A stretch of DNA of 64,000 bases. It comes from Platanthera guangdongensis. Taxonomy: Eukaryota; Streptophyta; Magnoliopsida; Asparagales; Orchidaceae. The DNA lies in assembly GCA_039583875.1 (NCBI GenBank), contig CM077167.1, positions 153,839,010 to 153,903,009 of the forward strand, in the 5' to 3' direction. How positions within the stretch are numbered: position 1 is the stretch's first letter; each line of letters starts with the position of its first letter. Position numbers and translations under genes: made by a program. Under the pieces are notes generated by a model. The model was not told the DNA's origin. It did no database searches and was given only the letters and a program-made list of their open reading frames with translations. Shown piece by piece: positions 47,787 to 58,103 of the stretch.

Positions 47787-48720
47787 TGTACGACACCATA
47801 TTTGCTGAATGAGACCCAAAGGCCCAGGACTTCGGGTTTGAGGAGGCTTTAAGATAATCGGGTCAGGCGAGTAGTGCAGGCGGAAGGGTTCCCACCCAGG
47901 GCTTACGGGAGGGTTTGTGCCCGGGCCTGCGGGAGGCCCTCAGAGTTGGCGTTGAGTGATGCTTCCCCACTCAACGCACTAGTCCATGGCGTTGAGTGAT
48001 GCTTCTCCACTCAACGCCTTAGCCCATAGTTGTTGGCGTTGAGTGATGCTTCTCCACTCAACGCCTTAGTCTTTGGTGTTGAGTGATGCTTCTCCACTCA
48101 ACGCCTTAGTCCTCAGAGTTGGCGTTGAGTGATGCTTCTCCACTCAATGCCCTAGTCCCTGGAAGCGGAAGAGTTCCCACCCAGGGCTTGCGGGAAGGTT
48201 TTTGCCTCGGTCATCGGGAAGCCTTCAGGGTTGGCGTTGAGTGGTGCTTCTCCACTCAACGTCGTAGTTCTTGGCATTGATTTAAGCTTCTCCACTCAAC
48301 GCTGCAATCCCTGGCATTGAGTGATGTTACTCCGATCAATGCCATAGTAGGGTCCAGAGGTAAATTTACTTGGATGCCCTTAGATGTCTGTATTTAGCTC
48401 TTTAGGACAGCGGAGTTTGGATGTTAGCAGTCCATTTTGGGTTGCATATAGCCTTTTGAATAGCAGAATTACGTTGTTGGCAGGCCAGATACTGGAAATA
48501 TATAAATAGACCCACAGGGTACCTCAGAAGGCAAGCTTTCTCATTTTCTGAAGTCTTGTAGCCCTTTCTGAGGTATCCTTAGCTCAACACTTGGCTAAGG
48601 AGGGGAAGAGCTCTGAGATCTTCCGGGTTAGTGGAGGAACCTCCGTGTTATAGCCCAAGGTCAGTTCTTTAGCTCTCAGCAGCTGGTCAAGGGTCTGGGT
48701 TTGAGAGAAGTATGTGTCAA
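47787..48720 (+). repeat. 5' LTR of the mirror copy of E (E')
   Basis: Mirror of 17665-18599, starting TGTACGACACC after the duplication TTGCC (47782-47786). In this arm E reads on the plus strand. The hairpin array is at about 47945-48305. Confidence 0.85.
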
Positions 48721-48779
48721 GGGTCTGGTGTGGTGAGCGTGGACCGTAGTTGATTCAAGAAAATCTCAGGCTTAGTCTC

Positions 48780-50095
48780 ATGGCTAGAGGTGAGTAGGAA
48801 GGAGCAGGCTCAGGAGGTTCTCCACCCCCAGCGAGTGGGGTGACATTGGGGATGCTGGAGGACTTCAGGCGGGAAGTCTTGTAGACCATCCATTTGGAAT
48901 TCTAAGCGAGGTGCGAATGGATGACGCCTCAGGTTCCAGTGGTTGTCGCTCCATCGTTGGGCAAGAATGCTCCCGGGCAGCATCCCGGAAAGGAGGTTCC
49001 GGCAGAGGTTGGAGAGAGGGATGATGCCGGGTGGGAGATCTTCCCCGGGTAGGCTAGTGCTGACGGGCTCAGCGAGCCGAGATCCCGAGACATGTCTTCT
49101 CGCCAGGTGGTGGGCAGAAGCCCTTTCAGTAAGCTGATCATCTCGGCCCCGATCCAGACGGGGTTAGAGAGCCCAACATGTCCTACTACAAGGGCAGGGA
49201 CGACCACGCGCAACATGTGCAATGGTTCAAGGATGGCGTTTCCATAAGGCAGATGTTGAACGCCTTCAAATATAGGATTTTTGCCATCACTTTGAACTAG
49301 AAGGTTAGGGATTGGTTTCACCAGTGACATGCGAATTCCATCGTCTGCTTTGAGGATTTGCGCCGAGGATTCTTGTTGAGTTTCTCGATGTCAAAGAAAG
49401 AAGAAGTCGACGGAGTGCTTGTTTGCCATCAAGCAGAAGTAGGAGGAGATGTTGGGACGCTATGTTAACAGGTTCCAGGAGGAGATTCTGCAGGTCCAGG
49501 AGATGCCGGGGTACACCGTGATGCTCGCCTTCACCCTCGAGTTGAGGTCGAGTTTCTTTAGCATGGATCTAAAGAGAGTACCCCCACCCCCTCTTTTGAG
49601 GAGCTGATGGAGAGGGCGATGAAGGATATACAGATTGAGGCGGCCAACCTGGTGTTCGCCAGGAAGCTGGCCAAGTTGGCAGAGGATGATGTGAAGGAGC
49701 TAGGAGCAGGGAGGTAGAGAGAGCAGAGAGAGGAGATGAGGAGAGAAGAGCCCCGATGTCAGCGGAACTAGGGCCAATACCAAGGTTGGGGCATAGGGAG
49801 CCAAACAAACGGTTGGGGTGGAGGCCCCAAGATGGACATCCCCAGGGGTAGGGGAAGGTTTCCAAGGAGGAGAGAACTTCCGTGGTCAGGGAAGGTTTAA
49901 TCCATCGGCTTGGCGGTAGGGGCAGAGGGCCCCTCTCCCACAGCAGCAGGACGCGATGGCAATCGCTCGAGCAAAAAGGGAGAGAAGAGGAGCTAGGGGA
50001 GGAGGAAGAAGAAGAGAAGGCGGGGGTGGCGTTGTCTTTTGTGACCTTCATTAGGAGGAGGATCACGCGACGACCACCTGCACTGAGTTTGGAGA
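48780..50095 (+). pseudogene. Gag remnant of E', cut by the gap
   Basis: Mirror of 16287-17600. PFSKLIISAP is at about 49121 and the knuckle CX2HX4HX4C at 50041-50082, just before the Ns. It has the same kind of stops as the left copy, with a T-run of four instead of five near 50038. Confidence 0.7.
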
Positions 50096-50595
50096 NNNNN
50101 NNNNNNNNNNNNNNNNNNNNNNNNNNNNNNNNNNNNNNNNNNNNNNNNNNNNNNNNNNNNNNNNNNNNNNNNNNNNNNNNNNNNNNNNNNNNNNNNNNNN
50201 NNNNNNNNNNNNNNNNNNNNNNNNNNNNNNNNNNNNNNNNNNNNNNNNNNNNNNNNNNNNNNNNNNNNNNNNNNNNNNNNNNNNNNNNNNNNNNNNNNNN
50301 NNNNNNNNNNNNNNNNNNNNNNNNNNNNNNNNNNNNNNNNNNNNNNNNNNNNNNNNNNNNNNNNNNNNNNNNNNNNNNNNNNNNNNNNNNNNNNNNNNNN
50401 NNNNNNNNNNNNNNNNNNNNNNNNNNNNNNNNNNNNNNNNNNNNNNNNNNNNNNNNNNNNNNNNNNNNNNNNNNNNNNNNNNNNNNNNNNNNNNNNNNNN
50501 NNNNNNNNNNNNNNNNNNNNNNNNNNNNNNNNNNNNNNNNNNNNNNNNNNNNNNNNNNNNNNNNNNNNNNNNNNNNNNNNNNNNNNNNNNNNNNN
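50096..50595. other. Assembly gap of exactly 500 N
   Basis: The round length suggests a placeholder of unknown true size. Sequence on the two sides may not be adjacent in the genome. Confidence 0.98.
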
Positions 50596-50639
50596 AAAGA
50601 CCTTATTTATATAGGTGGTGTTAAAAATCACAACGGCTA

Positions 50640-50643
<4 letters not shown>

Positions 50644-50684
<41 letters not shown>
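50644..50684. repeat. Run of 41 C
   Basis: Unusually long poly-C, 49 bases after the gap. Its true length is doubtful in any assembly. Confidence 0.95.
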
Positions 50685-50879
50685 ACCCCAATTCCTCCGG
50701 CGAAACCCTTCTCCTCTGACACAATCCCAATTATTCTTCCCCGCCATTAATGTTTTGGCATCTCCCAACATCAAAAAATAACACTTAATATTTTGGGTAA
50801 TGTCTCGTCCAATGATACCTCCCGATTCATGCCATTAATGTCTCTTTTGGTTCTACAGTTTGACATATGTTCCTCTAGG

Positions 50880-51017
50880 GTGGACATTTGGTCTTTAGGA
50901 ATTATTGTTTTGGAGCTTGCACATCTGGTCTCTCCTCCAATGAAGGTATTCCGATTGGGAGAAAATTTTTCAGAGCTTGTTATGAATTGCGAAAGGAAAG
51001 ACAAATATTGTAATTAA
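50880..51017 (+). pseudogene. Fragment of a Ser/Thr protein kinase (STE20/SPS1-like)
   Basis: The frame reads VDIWSLGIIVLELAH, then PPMKVFRLGENFSELVMNCERKD. This matches kinase subdomain IX (DIWS.GI..LELAH) and the following segment of STE20-group kinases of the SPS1/OSR1 type, where a PPMKVL motif occurs after LELAHG. About 12 residues between LELAH and PPMKV and a block after KV are missing compared with the family pattern, and only about 45 residues remain. The sequence just before it (TTCCTCTAG) looks like an intron acceptor. It is therefore a captured or degenerate gene piece, not a kinase gene. Confidence 0.6.
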
Positions 51018-51119
51018 AAATTTTAAAAGATCTAATGAGTGCACATAGCATTGGCGTGCACATAAAATTCCAATGGGTGCACTTAGTATTGGTGTGCACA
51101 AAGCCGAAGGTGTGCCTTT

Positions 51120-51144
51120 AACACCACCCTTTATATATATATAA

Positions 51145-51190
<46 letters not shown>

Positions 51191-51197
51191 TATATAT
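51120..51197. repeat. TA-rich microsatellite
   Basis: Interrupted (TA)n run separating the Pack-type candidate from the foldback element. Confidence 0.9.
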
Positions 51198-51344
51198 ACT
51201 AGTGTGCCGACACAGGGCACCGCCCCTATGGCTATGCGTCACAGTACTCTGCCCGTGATGGCGGGCTTCGCCCGCACCTGGCTGCCCCCCCCCCTCGCGC
51301 TGCGCCCGCCCCCGGGACTATAAACATTTAAATAAAGCTGGAAT

Positions 51345-51700
51345 TGTAATCATTTAAATCCCGCCTATTTACAGGATTAAATCACGCACTTAGGCAGGAT
51401 TAAATCCCGCAACTTAGGCGGGATTAAATCCCGCAACTTAGGCGGGACTAAATCCCTCCACTTAGGCGAGATTAAATCCCGCCTAGTTAGGCAGGATTAA
51501 TCCCGCCTGGGCGGGATTTAATATCCCGCCACTTAGGAGGGATTAAATCCCGCCTAGTTAGGCGGGATTAATCCTGCCTGGGTAGGATTTAATGCCTAAG
51601 TGCGACATTAACCCGCACAAGTGCGGGATTAATGCCTAAGTGCGGCATTAACCCGCACAAGTGCGGGATTAATGCCGCCTGGGATTGTATTAATCCCAGG
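51345..51700. repeat. Array of GCGGGATTAAATCCCGC palindromes, left arm
   Basis: About eight palindromic or half-palindromic units, linked by ACTTAG or TAGTTAG, grading into a related set CCCGCAC-AA-GTGCGGG with ATTAATGCC (51590-51680). Confidence 0.9.
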
Positions 51701-52485
51701 TGGGATTTAGTCCCACGCCTCCTACACATGTTTGGTTTTGGGTATATATTCTTTTGTTCCCTTGTAGAAGTAAAGTTATAATGGAAGGCCTGAAATTCTG
51801 GCGGGCCTCAAACTCCGGCGAGCTATTTCCCTTGTTGGGCTTTCCTAGCGGGCTTTTTAACCAGTGTTTGTGTTTAATTTTGGACTGGGATGACGGGTTA
51901 GAAGGGTGTCATACAAAAATATATTGATTTGAGAGGCCCTATATAGGTTTAGGAGACCTAAGAAAAAATATGGACGACTGATTCGTTGTTGTGATCAACG
52001 GTTGCGATCAAATATTTGATTTATATTCAACAGTCGTAATCGATCGTGATCTGATTCTACAATTCAAAACTACTTCTTTAATGTAGTTAAAGATATATAT
52101 ATATATATGAAGATATCAAGTGCGGGTGTATGGGCAAGGGTCAAAATTGTATCAAATCGAAAAGTGATCAACATTAAAATTGTAGATCTCGGCGATACGA
52201 ACAACTTTCATGTTGATCATTTTTTGATTTGGAGCGTCTTGGCCCTCGATTTGGGCCCGAAATCTGGGGCGACGAGATCGCTACTGTAGCACTCTCGCCG
52301 CACTATATTTTGGGGCCCAAATCGAGAGCCAAGACGGCTCCAAATCGACAAGTGATCAATATGAAAGTTGTAGATCTCGGCGAGACGAACAATTTCATGT
52401 GGTTCTCTTTTTAATTTGGAGTTGTCTTGACCCCTAAAATGCCCTATCCGTATGCTTGCACGCAAGCTTGCCCGCACTTGATATC

Positions 52486-52598
<113 letters not shown>

Positions 52599-52984
52599 TT
52601 AACTACATTAAAGAAGTAGTTTTGAATTATAGAATCAGATCACGATCGTTGAATATAAACCAAATATTTGATCGCAATCGTTGATCACAACAACGAATCA
52701 GGGCCGTTCATATTTTTTTAGGTCTCCTAAACTTATATAGGGCCTCTCAAATTTATATATTTTGTAGGGCACCATACAATCCATCAGCCCAGTCCAATAT
52801 GCGGGCTACAAAATTAAGTCCAAAATCCTACAAATAAAAGCTCGTCAGCCAGCCCGCCCGCCAGCCTAACAAACTCGCCAGCCCGCCAGCCTAGCAAACC
52901 CGCAACCCTAGCAAGCCCGTCCACCCAACATTGCATCTATAAGGAGGAAATGTCTATATATACCCAAAAATCCAAATCAAACGG

Positions 52985-53215
52985 GCAGTGTGGGACTAAA
53001 TCCCGCCTGGGGTTACTACAATCCCAGACTGGATTAATTAGGCGGGATTAATCCCGCCTAAGCAGGCGGGATTAAATCCCGCCTAAGTATAGGCGGGATT
53101 TAATCCCGCCTGCTTAGGCGAGATTAAATCCCGCCTAAGTTAGGCGGTATTTAATCCCGACTAAGTTAGGCGGGATTTAATCCCGCACTTAGGCGGGATT
53201 AAATCCCAGCCTAAG
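52985..53215. repeat. Array of GCGGGATTAAATCCCGC palindromes, right arm
   Basis: Mirror of the left array with a different number and order of units. Confidence 0.9.
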
Positions 53216-53283
53216 TTTTTTTAAAAAATATTTTTAATTTTTTTTAAAATATAATTAAATATTATATTTGTTTTAATCCCGTC

Positions 53284-53503
53284 GGGGGCGGGCGCAGCCA
53301 GGTGCGGGCGAAGCCCGCTGTCACGGGCCGGGTACTGTGGCGCGTGGCCATAGGGGCAGAGCCCCGTGTCGGGGGAGCGGCTATCTAGGGGCGGGCGCAT
53401 CCTACCGCGGGGCGGGCGCAATCAGGTGGGGGTGAAACCCGCCATCACGGACCGGGTACTGTGGCGCGTAGCCATAGGGGCGGAGCCCCGTGTCGGGCAC
53501 TAG
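53284..53503 (+). repeat. Tandem duplication of the Helitron-like terminus
   Basis: Two copies of a segment of about 120 bases follow one another: GGGCGGGCGCAGCC...GGGGCAGAGCCCCGTGTCGGGG, and GGGCGGGCGCAATC...GGGGCGGAGCCCCGTGTCGGGCACTAG. Only the outer copy ends in CTAG. Stacked 3' ends are known in Helitrons. Confidence 0.7.
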
Positions 53504-55376
53504 TGTATATATATATATATATCTTTATTATATAAATCTATATACATATCTCAAACTCACACCAAACTTCTAATTTTAGCCATTAGATCTCAAAAATATT
53601 AATTTCCAACCGTTGGATCTCATCCTCTCCAATATATCGATGCTTTCTGTAATCTCAACCCCGATAGAAGCGTAACTCATTCCCGCAGACCCCGCATCTC
53701 ACTCATTCCCCGCTCCGGAATCGCGCCCCAGCCCTATTTCCCCTGATACTTTCCGTCTCCATTCAGGAAGATCCCGACCTATCTGCAAGGTACTTCCTCG
53801 CCGCATATCATGACCGAGGCCATCTTCTTCGTATGTGGTCATCGTTGCTCTCGTCTTAACCTAGGGCGTGGCCGAATCACATTTTCGACATCCGAAGCCT
53901 CCTCCATCGTCCTTCCAGAAAACCACGCGACATCTTCCTCGCCATTCAAGACAGGTTTCATACGTAAACCCTAATGTGTTTTTGCTCCGCCTACAGGTTA
54001 CAGAGGTAAACCCTAATGCATTTTTACTTCGTCATCAGGTTTCAGATGTAAATCCTAATGAGTTTTTGCTCCGCCTACAGGTTTCAGAGGTAAACCCTAA
54101 TGTGTTTTTGCTTCGCCATCAGGTTTCAGATGTAAATCCTAATGCGTTTCTGCTCCACCTACAGCCACACACCTATGGGTTTCAGAGGTAAACCCTACAG
54201 TTGCAGGATAACTTTTTAGTTCATATTTAGTTGTTTTCAAATCACTTTTCTTGCTATTTTCTAACTCAAATCATTTACACGCACTCACATGCATCAATTG
54301 TTTTTCAAAAGGCATAACTAATTACATACTAATGCAATCTTGATTTTTTGGTCTATGACTCTTCAACTTGGTGGACATCTGCAAAAGGTAATCAGGTTTA
54401 TTTATCAGTGCATATTTCTCAATTGTGTAGTGCCTAAAACGGTGACCAATGGTGGGGACTCATAACATGGTGCTCATGCTCAATCAGATCAATCTGTCAT
54501 GTTTATTCTTACTTCATAGCATCTCATGGCTCATTCAGTTATTGCACCTCATGATCATGCACTCATGTCACATATATTCATGCATCTCCTTCATGGTTAT
54601 ACCATTAATATTACAACATATCTTATCAAAGCGATGTATATATCTATCACAATGCCTCTTTTGGTTTCTCATTCAATTGTCGCCACTGCTAAGTGCATAT
54701 AGGCTACTCTAGAATGTCTATAGTGCTGTGTCACCCGTTTAGGCACTACACTATTACATCATGAAACAGTTCTTATTTATGGTGCTTGGAGAAGACATAA
54801 GCTAATAAAGAAGCCCTTTCCAAAAATTTCACAACAACAGAGCCAAGGAATTTGATCCTTCCATCTCAATATCCTTCATCCATGTATTTCTCTCTGAGTT
54901 TTGGTAAAATATCTAACTTTTACATAATGTTCATTCAATGATACTCTGCACAAAGTACTCATCATGCAGTACCCCACTTAGGAGGGGGTTTAATTCATCA
55001 ATTTTGAATGCTATATTTTTAGAGATTATGTTCATTTTGGTACTATTTTTATGGAGTTGAGAAAGAAGTTGGTGTCGGCACGGATCACAATCTCAGTCAT
55101 GGAAGATTGCAAGGTATTCTTTTTCATGCCTCAATGTTTAAAACATTGTTCTCTACTATGTTTGATTACTATTTGATATGCATTACCTAATTCACCCAAA
55201 GAAAACCATCAATTTTTCAAATTTAAATGACTTTCTTGATTGAGATCTATTGTATGAGCTCACAATCTATTATTTGATTTTCACTTTAATATGTTCTCAA
55301 ATATTTTAAGAAATCCATTTGTTTGGCTTATTTGATTACTAACAAAAGTTTTTTGAATTTAGAGACAGGGATAAAA
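53504..55376. other. Gene-poor stretch with a minisatellite; target site of element D
   Basis: 53504-53860 resembles a leader or promoter region (AT-rich, then C-rich), but no gene can be followed from it. 54200-55376 is AT-rich with no motif-bearing frame. Element D inserted at 55376. Confidence 0.6.
53953..54196. repeat. 42-bp minisatellite carrying telo-box words
   Basis: Five units of 42 bases plus a partial sixth, each AGGTTTCAGA-GGTAAACCCTAATG-...-GCTCCGCCTAC with variants. Three full units and the partial one have AAACCCTA (telo-box-like, plant telomere repeat phase); two have AAATCCTA. Because 42 is a multiple of 3, an uninterrupted but meaningless 14-residue repeat ORF results. Confidence 0.88.
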
Positions 55377-55414
55377 TGTAACAGTCCAAAGTTCGGAAAC
55401 AGGCATTTTTGGGT

Positions 55415-56020
55415 GACACGGCCTGGGACACGGGCGTGTCCGTTGACACGGCCTGCGACACGGGCGTGTCCCAGGGCGTGTCAGTTGACACGGCCTGCGA
55501 CACGGGCGTGTCGCAGGGCGTGTCGAGGTTGTGTCGACGATCGGCCTTTGTCTCGACGATTTTTCTCTCGACGATGCGTCGAGAGGGGGGCACACGGCCC
55601 AGGACACGGGCGTGTCCAAGGCCGTGTCATATGCTCGACGATTTTGTCTCAACGATCGTCGAGTGTCGAGAAGTGAGTGTTGAGTGTTGAACACGGCCTG
55701 TTACACGGGCGTGTCACAGGGCGTGTCAAATCAGGCGACGAACTCAGCCCGCCGAAGGTTTCGACAGGGCGTGTCTTTGTGCCGTGTCTGGGCACACGGC
55801 CTGGGACACGGGCGTGTCACAGGCCGTGTGAAGTCTCGGGATGATTTGGGATTTTTTTCACCCAGGTACACGGCCACAGACACGGGCGTGTCTGAAGGCG
55901 TGTTGGTGACACGGCCCATGACAAGGGCGTGTCCCATGGGCGTGTCACTGGTTTGGATAAGTTGGTTGACCACCGCTTAAGGCACACGGCCTGACACACG
56001 GCCGTGTCAGAGGCCGTGTT
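55415..56020. repeat. GACACGGGCGTGTC palindrome array, 5' LTR of D
   Basis: About eight to ten copies of GACACGGGCGTGTC or close forms, each usually preceded by ACACGGCC and followed by a shorter GGGCGTGTC or GGCCGTGT half. CTCGACGA words are mixed in at 55550-55670. The 3' LTR carries the matching array with one composite unit gained or lost near 55440/62860. Confidence 0.93.
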
Positions 56021-56607
56021 GGGTCAAAATCTGTGTTTTTGGTAGAATCGTGGCCGTCCATTCCTTCAGTCTGGATCCAAGGGCTGAAGCTTCTTCCTCT
56101 TTTTCCTTAAAGGCCGAAATCAGAGAAGGATTCTCATTTTCTTTGGCCTTGAGTTTCTTCAAGTTAAGAGAGAAAGAGAGAGAGAAAGGAGGAGGAAGAA
56201 GGAAAGGGGGGCTGCTGCTGGTGGTGCTGCGGTTTACCGACGAGAGATCCGAAGCCGGCGTTGCGGAGGAAACGATCTTGCGAGTCTTGCAAGCTAGCTT
56301 GGAGGTCATGGCACCGAAGCGGTCGTCAAGGGTAACTACTTTTCTTCCTAGCCATGTGAAGGCTTCCTTTTTGGCATATTTTGTGATTTCCCCCACCAAG
56401 AGGTGGCTGGTTTTGGAAATCTTTGGGTGGATGCTTGAAATCCCCTTTGTTAGCATATAGATCCGGAAATGGAGTACGGAATAGGCATGCTGTGTGAAGC
56501 CCATCTGGACAGGTTGGTCTGGATTGGTGATGTTGCATACGAACCGGAGAAGGCTCCGTGATAACGTGTAGTGTACGGCGTTTATGGGTTATACCTGCGA
56601 AAAGGAG

Positions 56608-56870
56608 TAGCAGGAAGTACTAGAGTGGTAGCCCAGGAAAAATAGCCATGTGATGTTTTGGGTTCACCCTGTGATTGAGGCACAGGAAGTACTGGTGTGA
56701 CCAGGAAAGGCCCTTTTGTGATGCTTGATGTCGTAGGGTGTCCACCAGTGAAGCGAGTAACAGGAAGTACTGGTATGATAGCTAGGAAAGACCCCTGACA
56801 TTTGTGCTTGTGCAGTGTCCACCTGTGGAGAGAGTTACAGGAAGTACTGGTGTGCCCAGGAAAGACCCGC
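56608..56870. repeat. Four imperfect tandem units in the LTR of D
   Basis: Units of about 70-85 bases start CAGGAAGTACTGGTGTG (first unit CAGGAAGTACTAGAGTG) and contain CCAGGAAAGACCC. Non-coding. Confidence 0.8.
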
Positions 56871-57888
56871 TGTTGTTGTGAGAGAAATGGGTATAGAGAA
56901 ATACCCAGGCTTGAATGCCAAGAACAGGATTGGTGAGACCGACCCGCGCCTTTGATATAGCCATGAGTACGCTGTACTTGGAGAAGGCAAGGCGATTTGA
57001 GCAACGGGGGGTGGAGGATCCGACCTGCGCTATGTCCGTCCGACGTGAGACCAAAAAGTGCGGTCTGTTGGAGCACATAGCAAGAGTCTTCGGCCTGCGC
57101 GCCATGACACAACGGGGGCTACGGGCCATCCCGGTGTCCGAAGACTAACTCCGGCTGCACGCCATGGAGTAAATGCTCAAGAGATTTACCGTTGGGTTGT
57201 GACCCTGAATACGGTGGTGGGCAAGAGGTTGCCAGAACACCAAGAATGTGCCCTGAGTGCACGGACCGTTGGGCCGGGTGGCGAACGGTTGTGATGGCTT
57301 GTGTGCGTGAAAGCACCTTTTGATACTATAGCTTGTCATACGTGTGATATGATATGCCTGCAGGGAAAGATACCGCTGCTCCGAGAGAAGGGGTAGGGTC
57401 GTTATAATTTGGTCAGCTGAACGCTGACTGTTGCTTTTGTTTGCCACCGTTGGGTGGATTGTCCTTGCACAGGTGCTGGAGAGCCGAGCGGGACGCATAG
57501 AGGTTGATGTTCCTGCTGGTGTTGTTGTTGCTGCTGCTAGCCCTCGAAGGCTAGATGTGTTTCTCTTGTGTGTTTTCTTTTCTTGTGGCCGGCCTGCGCG
57601 CAAATTTGTTTAGGCCACTGTGTGAAAGCCATGTAAGGCCATAAGGCCAACTCTTTTGACTTGTTGTAAGACATTCCTATATGATATAAAATGTGGAGTT
57701 TTATGTATGAACATTCATGAGGAGTTCCAGTTGTAGTCTCAGCTTCCGATAGAATGCTTTGTGTTAGGTGCGATGCACGACTCTGGTATCATCCTGTACC
57801 TTCACCGACTGTTTTGTGATATATTCTGTGGGGCCCCGGCCGGACCTTCTAGAATATACCATATGAACGGATGGGGTTGTTACATTTT

Positions 57889-57897
57889 TGGTATCAG
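57889..57897 (+). other. Primer-binding site of D
   Basis: TGGTATCAG begins four bases after the LTR, complementary to the 3' end of initiator Met tRNA. Confidence 0.85.
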
Positions 57898-58103
57898 TCG
57901 TCTTGGTCGTTCCCTCTCGAAGTCGTGGTCGACTTCTTTTGTGGGGTGGCGAGCACGTGTTTGTGCACACCAAAGTCTACGAATGAACTCCTGAATGTCC
58001 ATGATAGGAATGCATATTTGTGTGTTTGAGGAACCTGCATGTTCTTCTTTTGTGTTGCTTGCTTGGGTACGACCGCTAATGTGTGTGTCTTGTCCACCTT
58101 TAG

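Larger units (their letters stand above)
33192..50095 (-). repeat. Right arm of the 33.8 kb inverted repeat
   Basis: Reverse complement of 16287-33191. Differences seen are mostly homopolymer lengths: A6 at 33228-33233 against T5 at 33151-33155; C4 at 33730-33733 against G5 at 32650-32654; A5 near 42992 against T4 near 23388; T4 near 50038 against A5 near 16343. TA tracts also differ in length and a few substitutions occur. The arm stops at the N gap without reaching any unique flank. Confidence 0.97.
50614..51128. mobile_element. Candidate small Pack-type element with 12-bp terminal inverted repeats
   Basis: GGTGGTGTTAAA at 50614-50625 and its exact complement at 51117-51128 bound about 515 bases. 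Similarity continues further inward (ATCACAACGGCTATGTGC against GGCACACCTTCGGCTTTGTGC). Inside are a 41-C run, a coding-like protein kinase fragment and a cluster of GTGCAC words (51030-51105). The left end is only 18 bases from the gap and the flanks are TA-rich, so no target duplication can be assigned. Confidence 0.4.
55377..57884 (+). repeat. 5' LTR of D (2508 bp)
   Basis: Begins TGTAACAG and ends TTGTTACA, so the ends form an inverted TGTAACA/TGTTACA pair. Contains the GACACGGGCGTGTC array, a conserved purine-rich leader, four CAGGAAGTACTGGTGTG repeats (56608-56870) and a possible TATAAA at 57685-57690. Confidence 0.93.

Noticed and set aside
49882..50781. ORFs of 245-299 codons spanning the N gap
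   Set aside because: Most of the translation is undefined X. They are products of the gap.
53868..54191. 107-codon ORF with 14-residue repeats
   Set aside because: A consequence of the 42-bp minisatellite period being a multiple of three.
56050..56460. 136-codon ORF in the LTR of D, also open in the 3' LTR
   Set aside because: The two LTRs are nearly identical by origin, so openness in both is not evidence of selection. No motif is seen.
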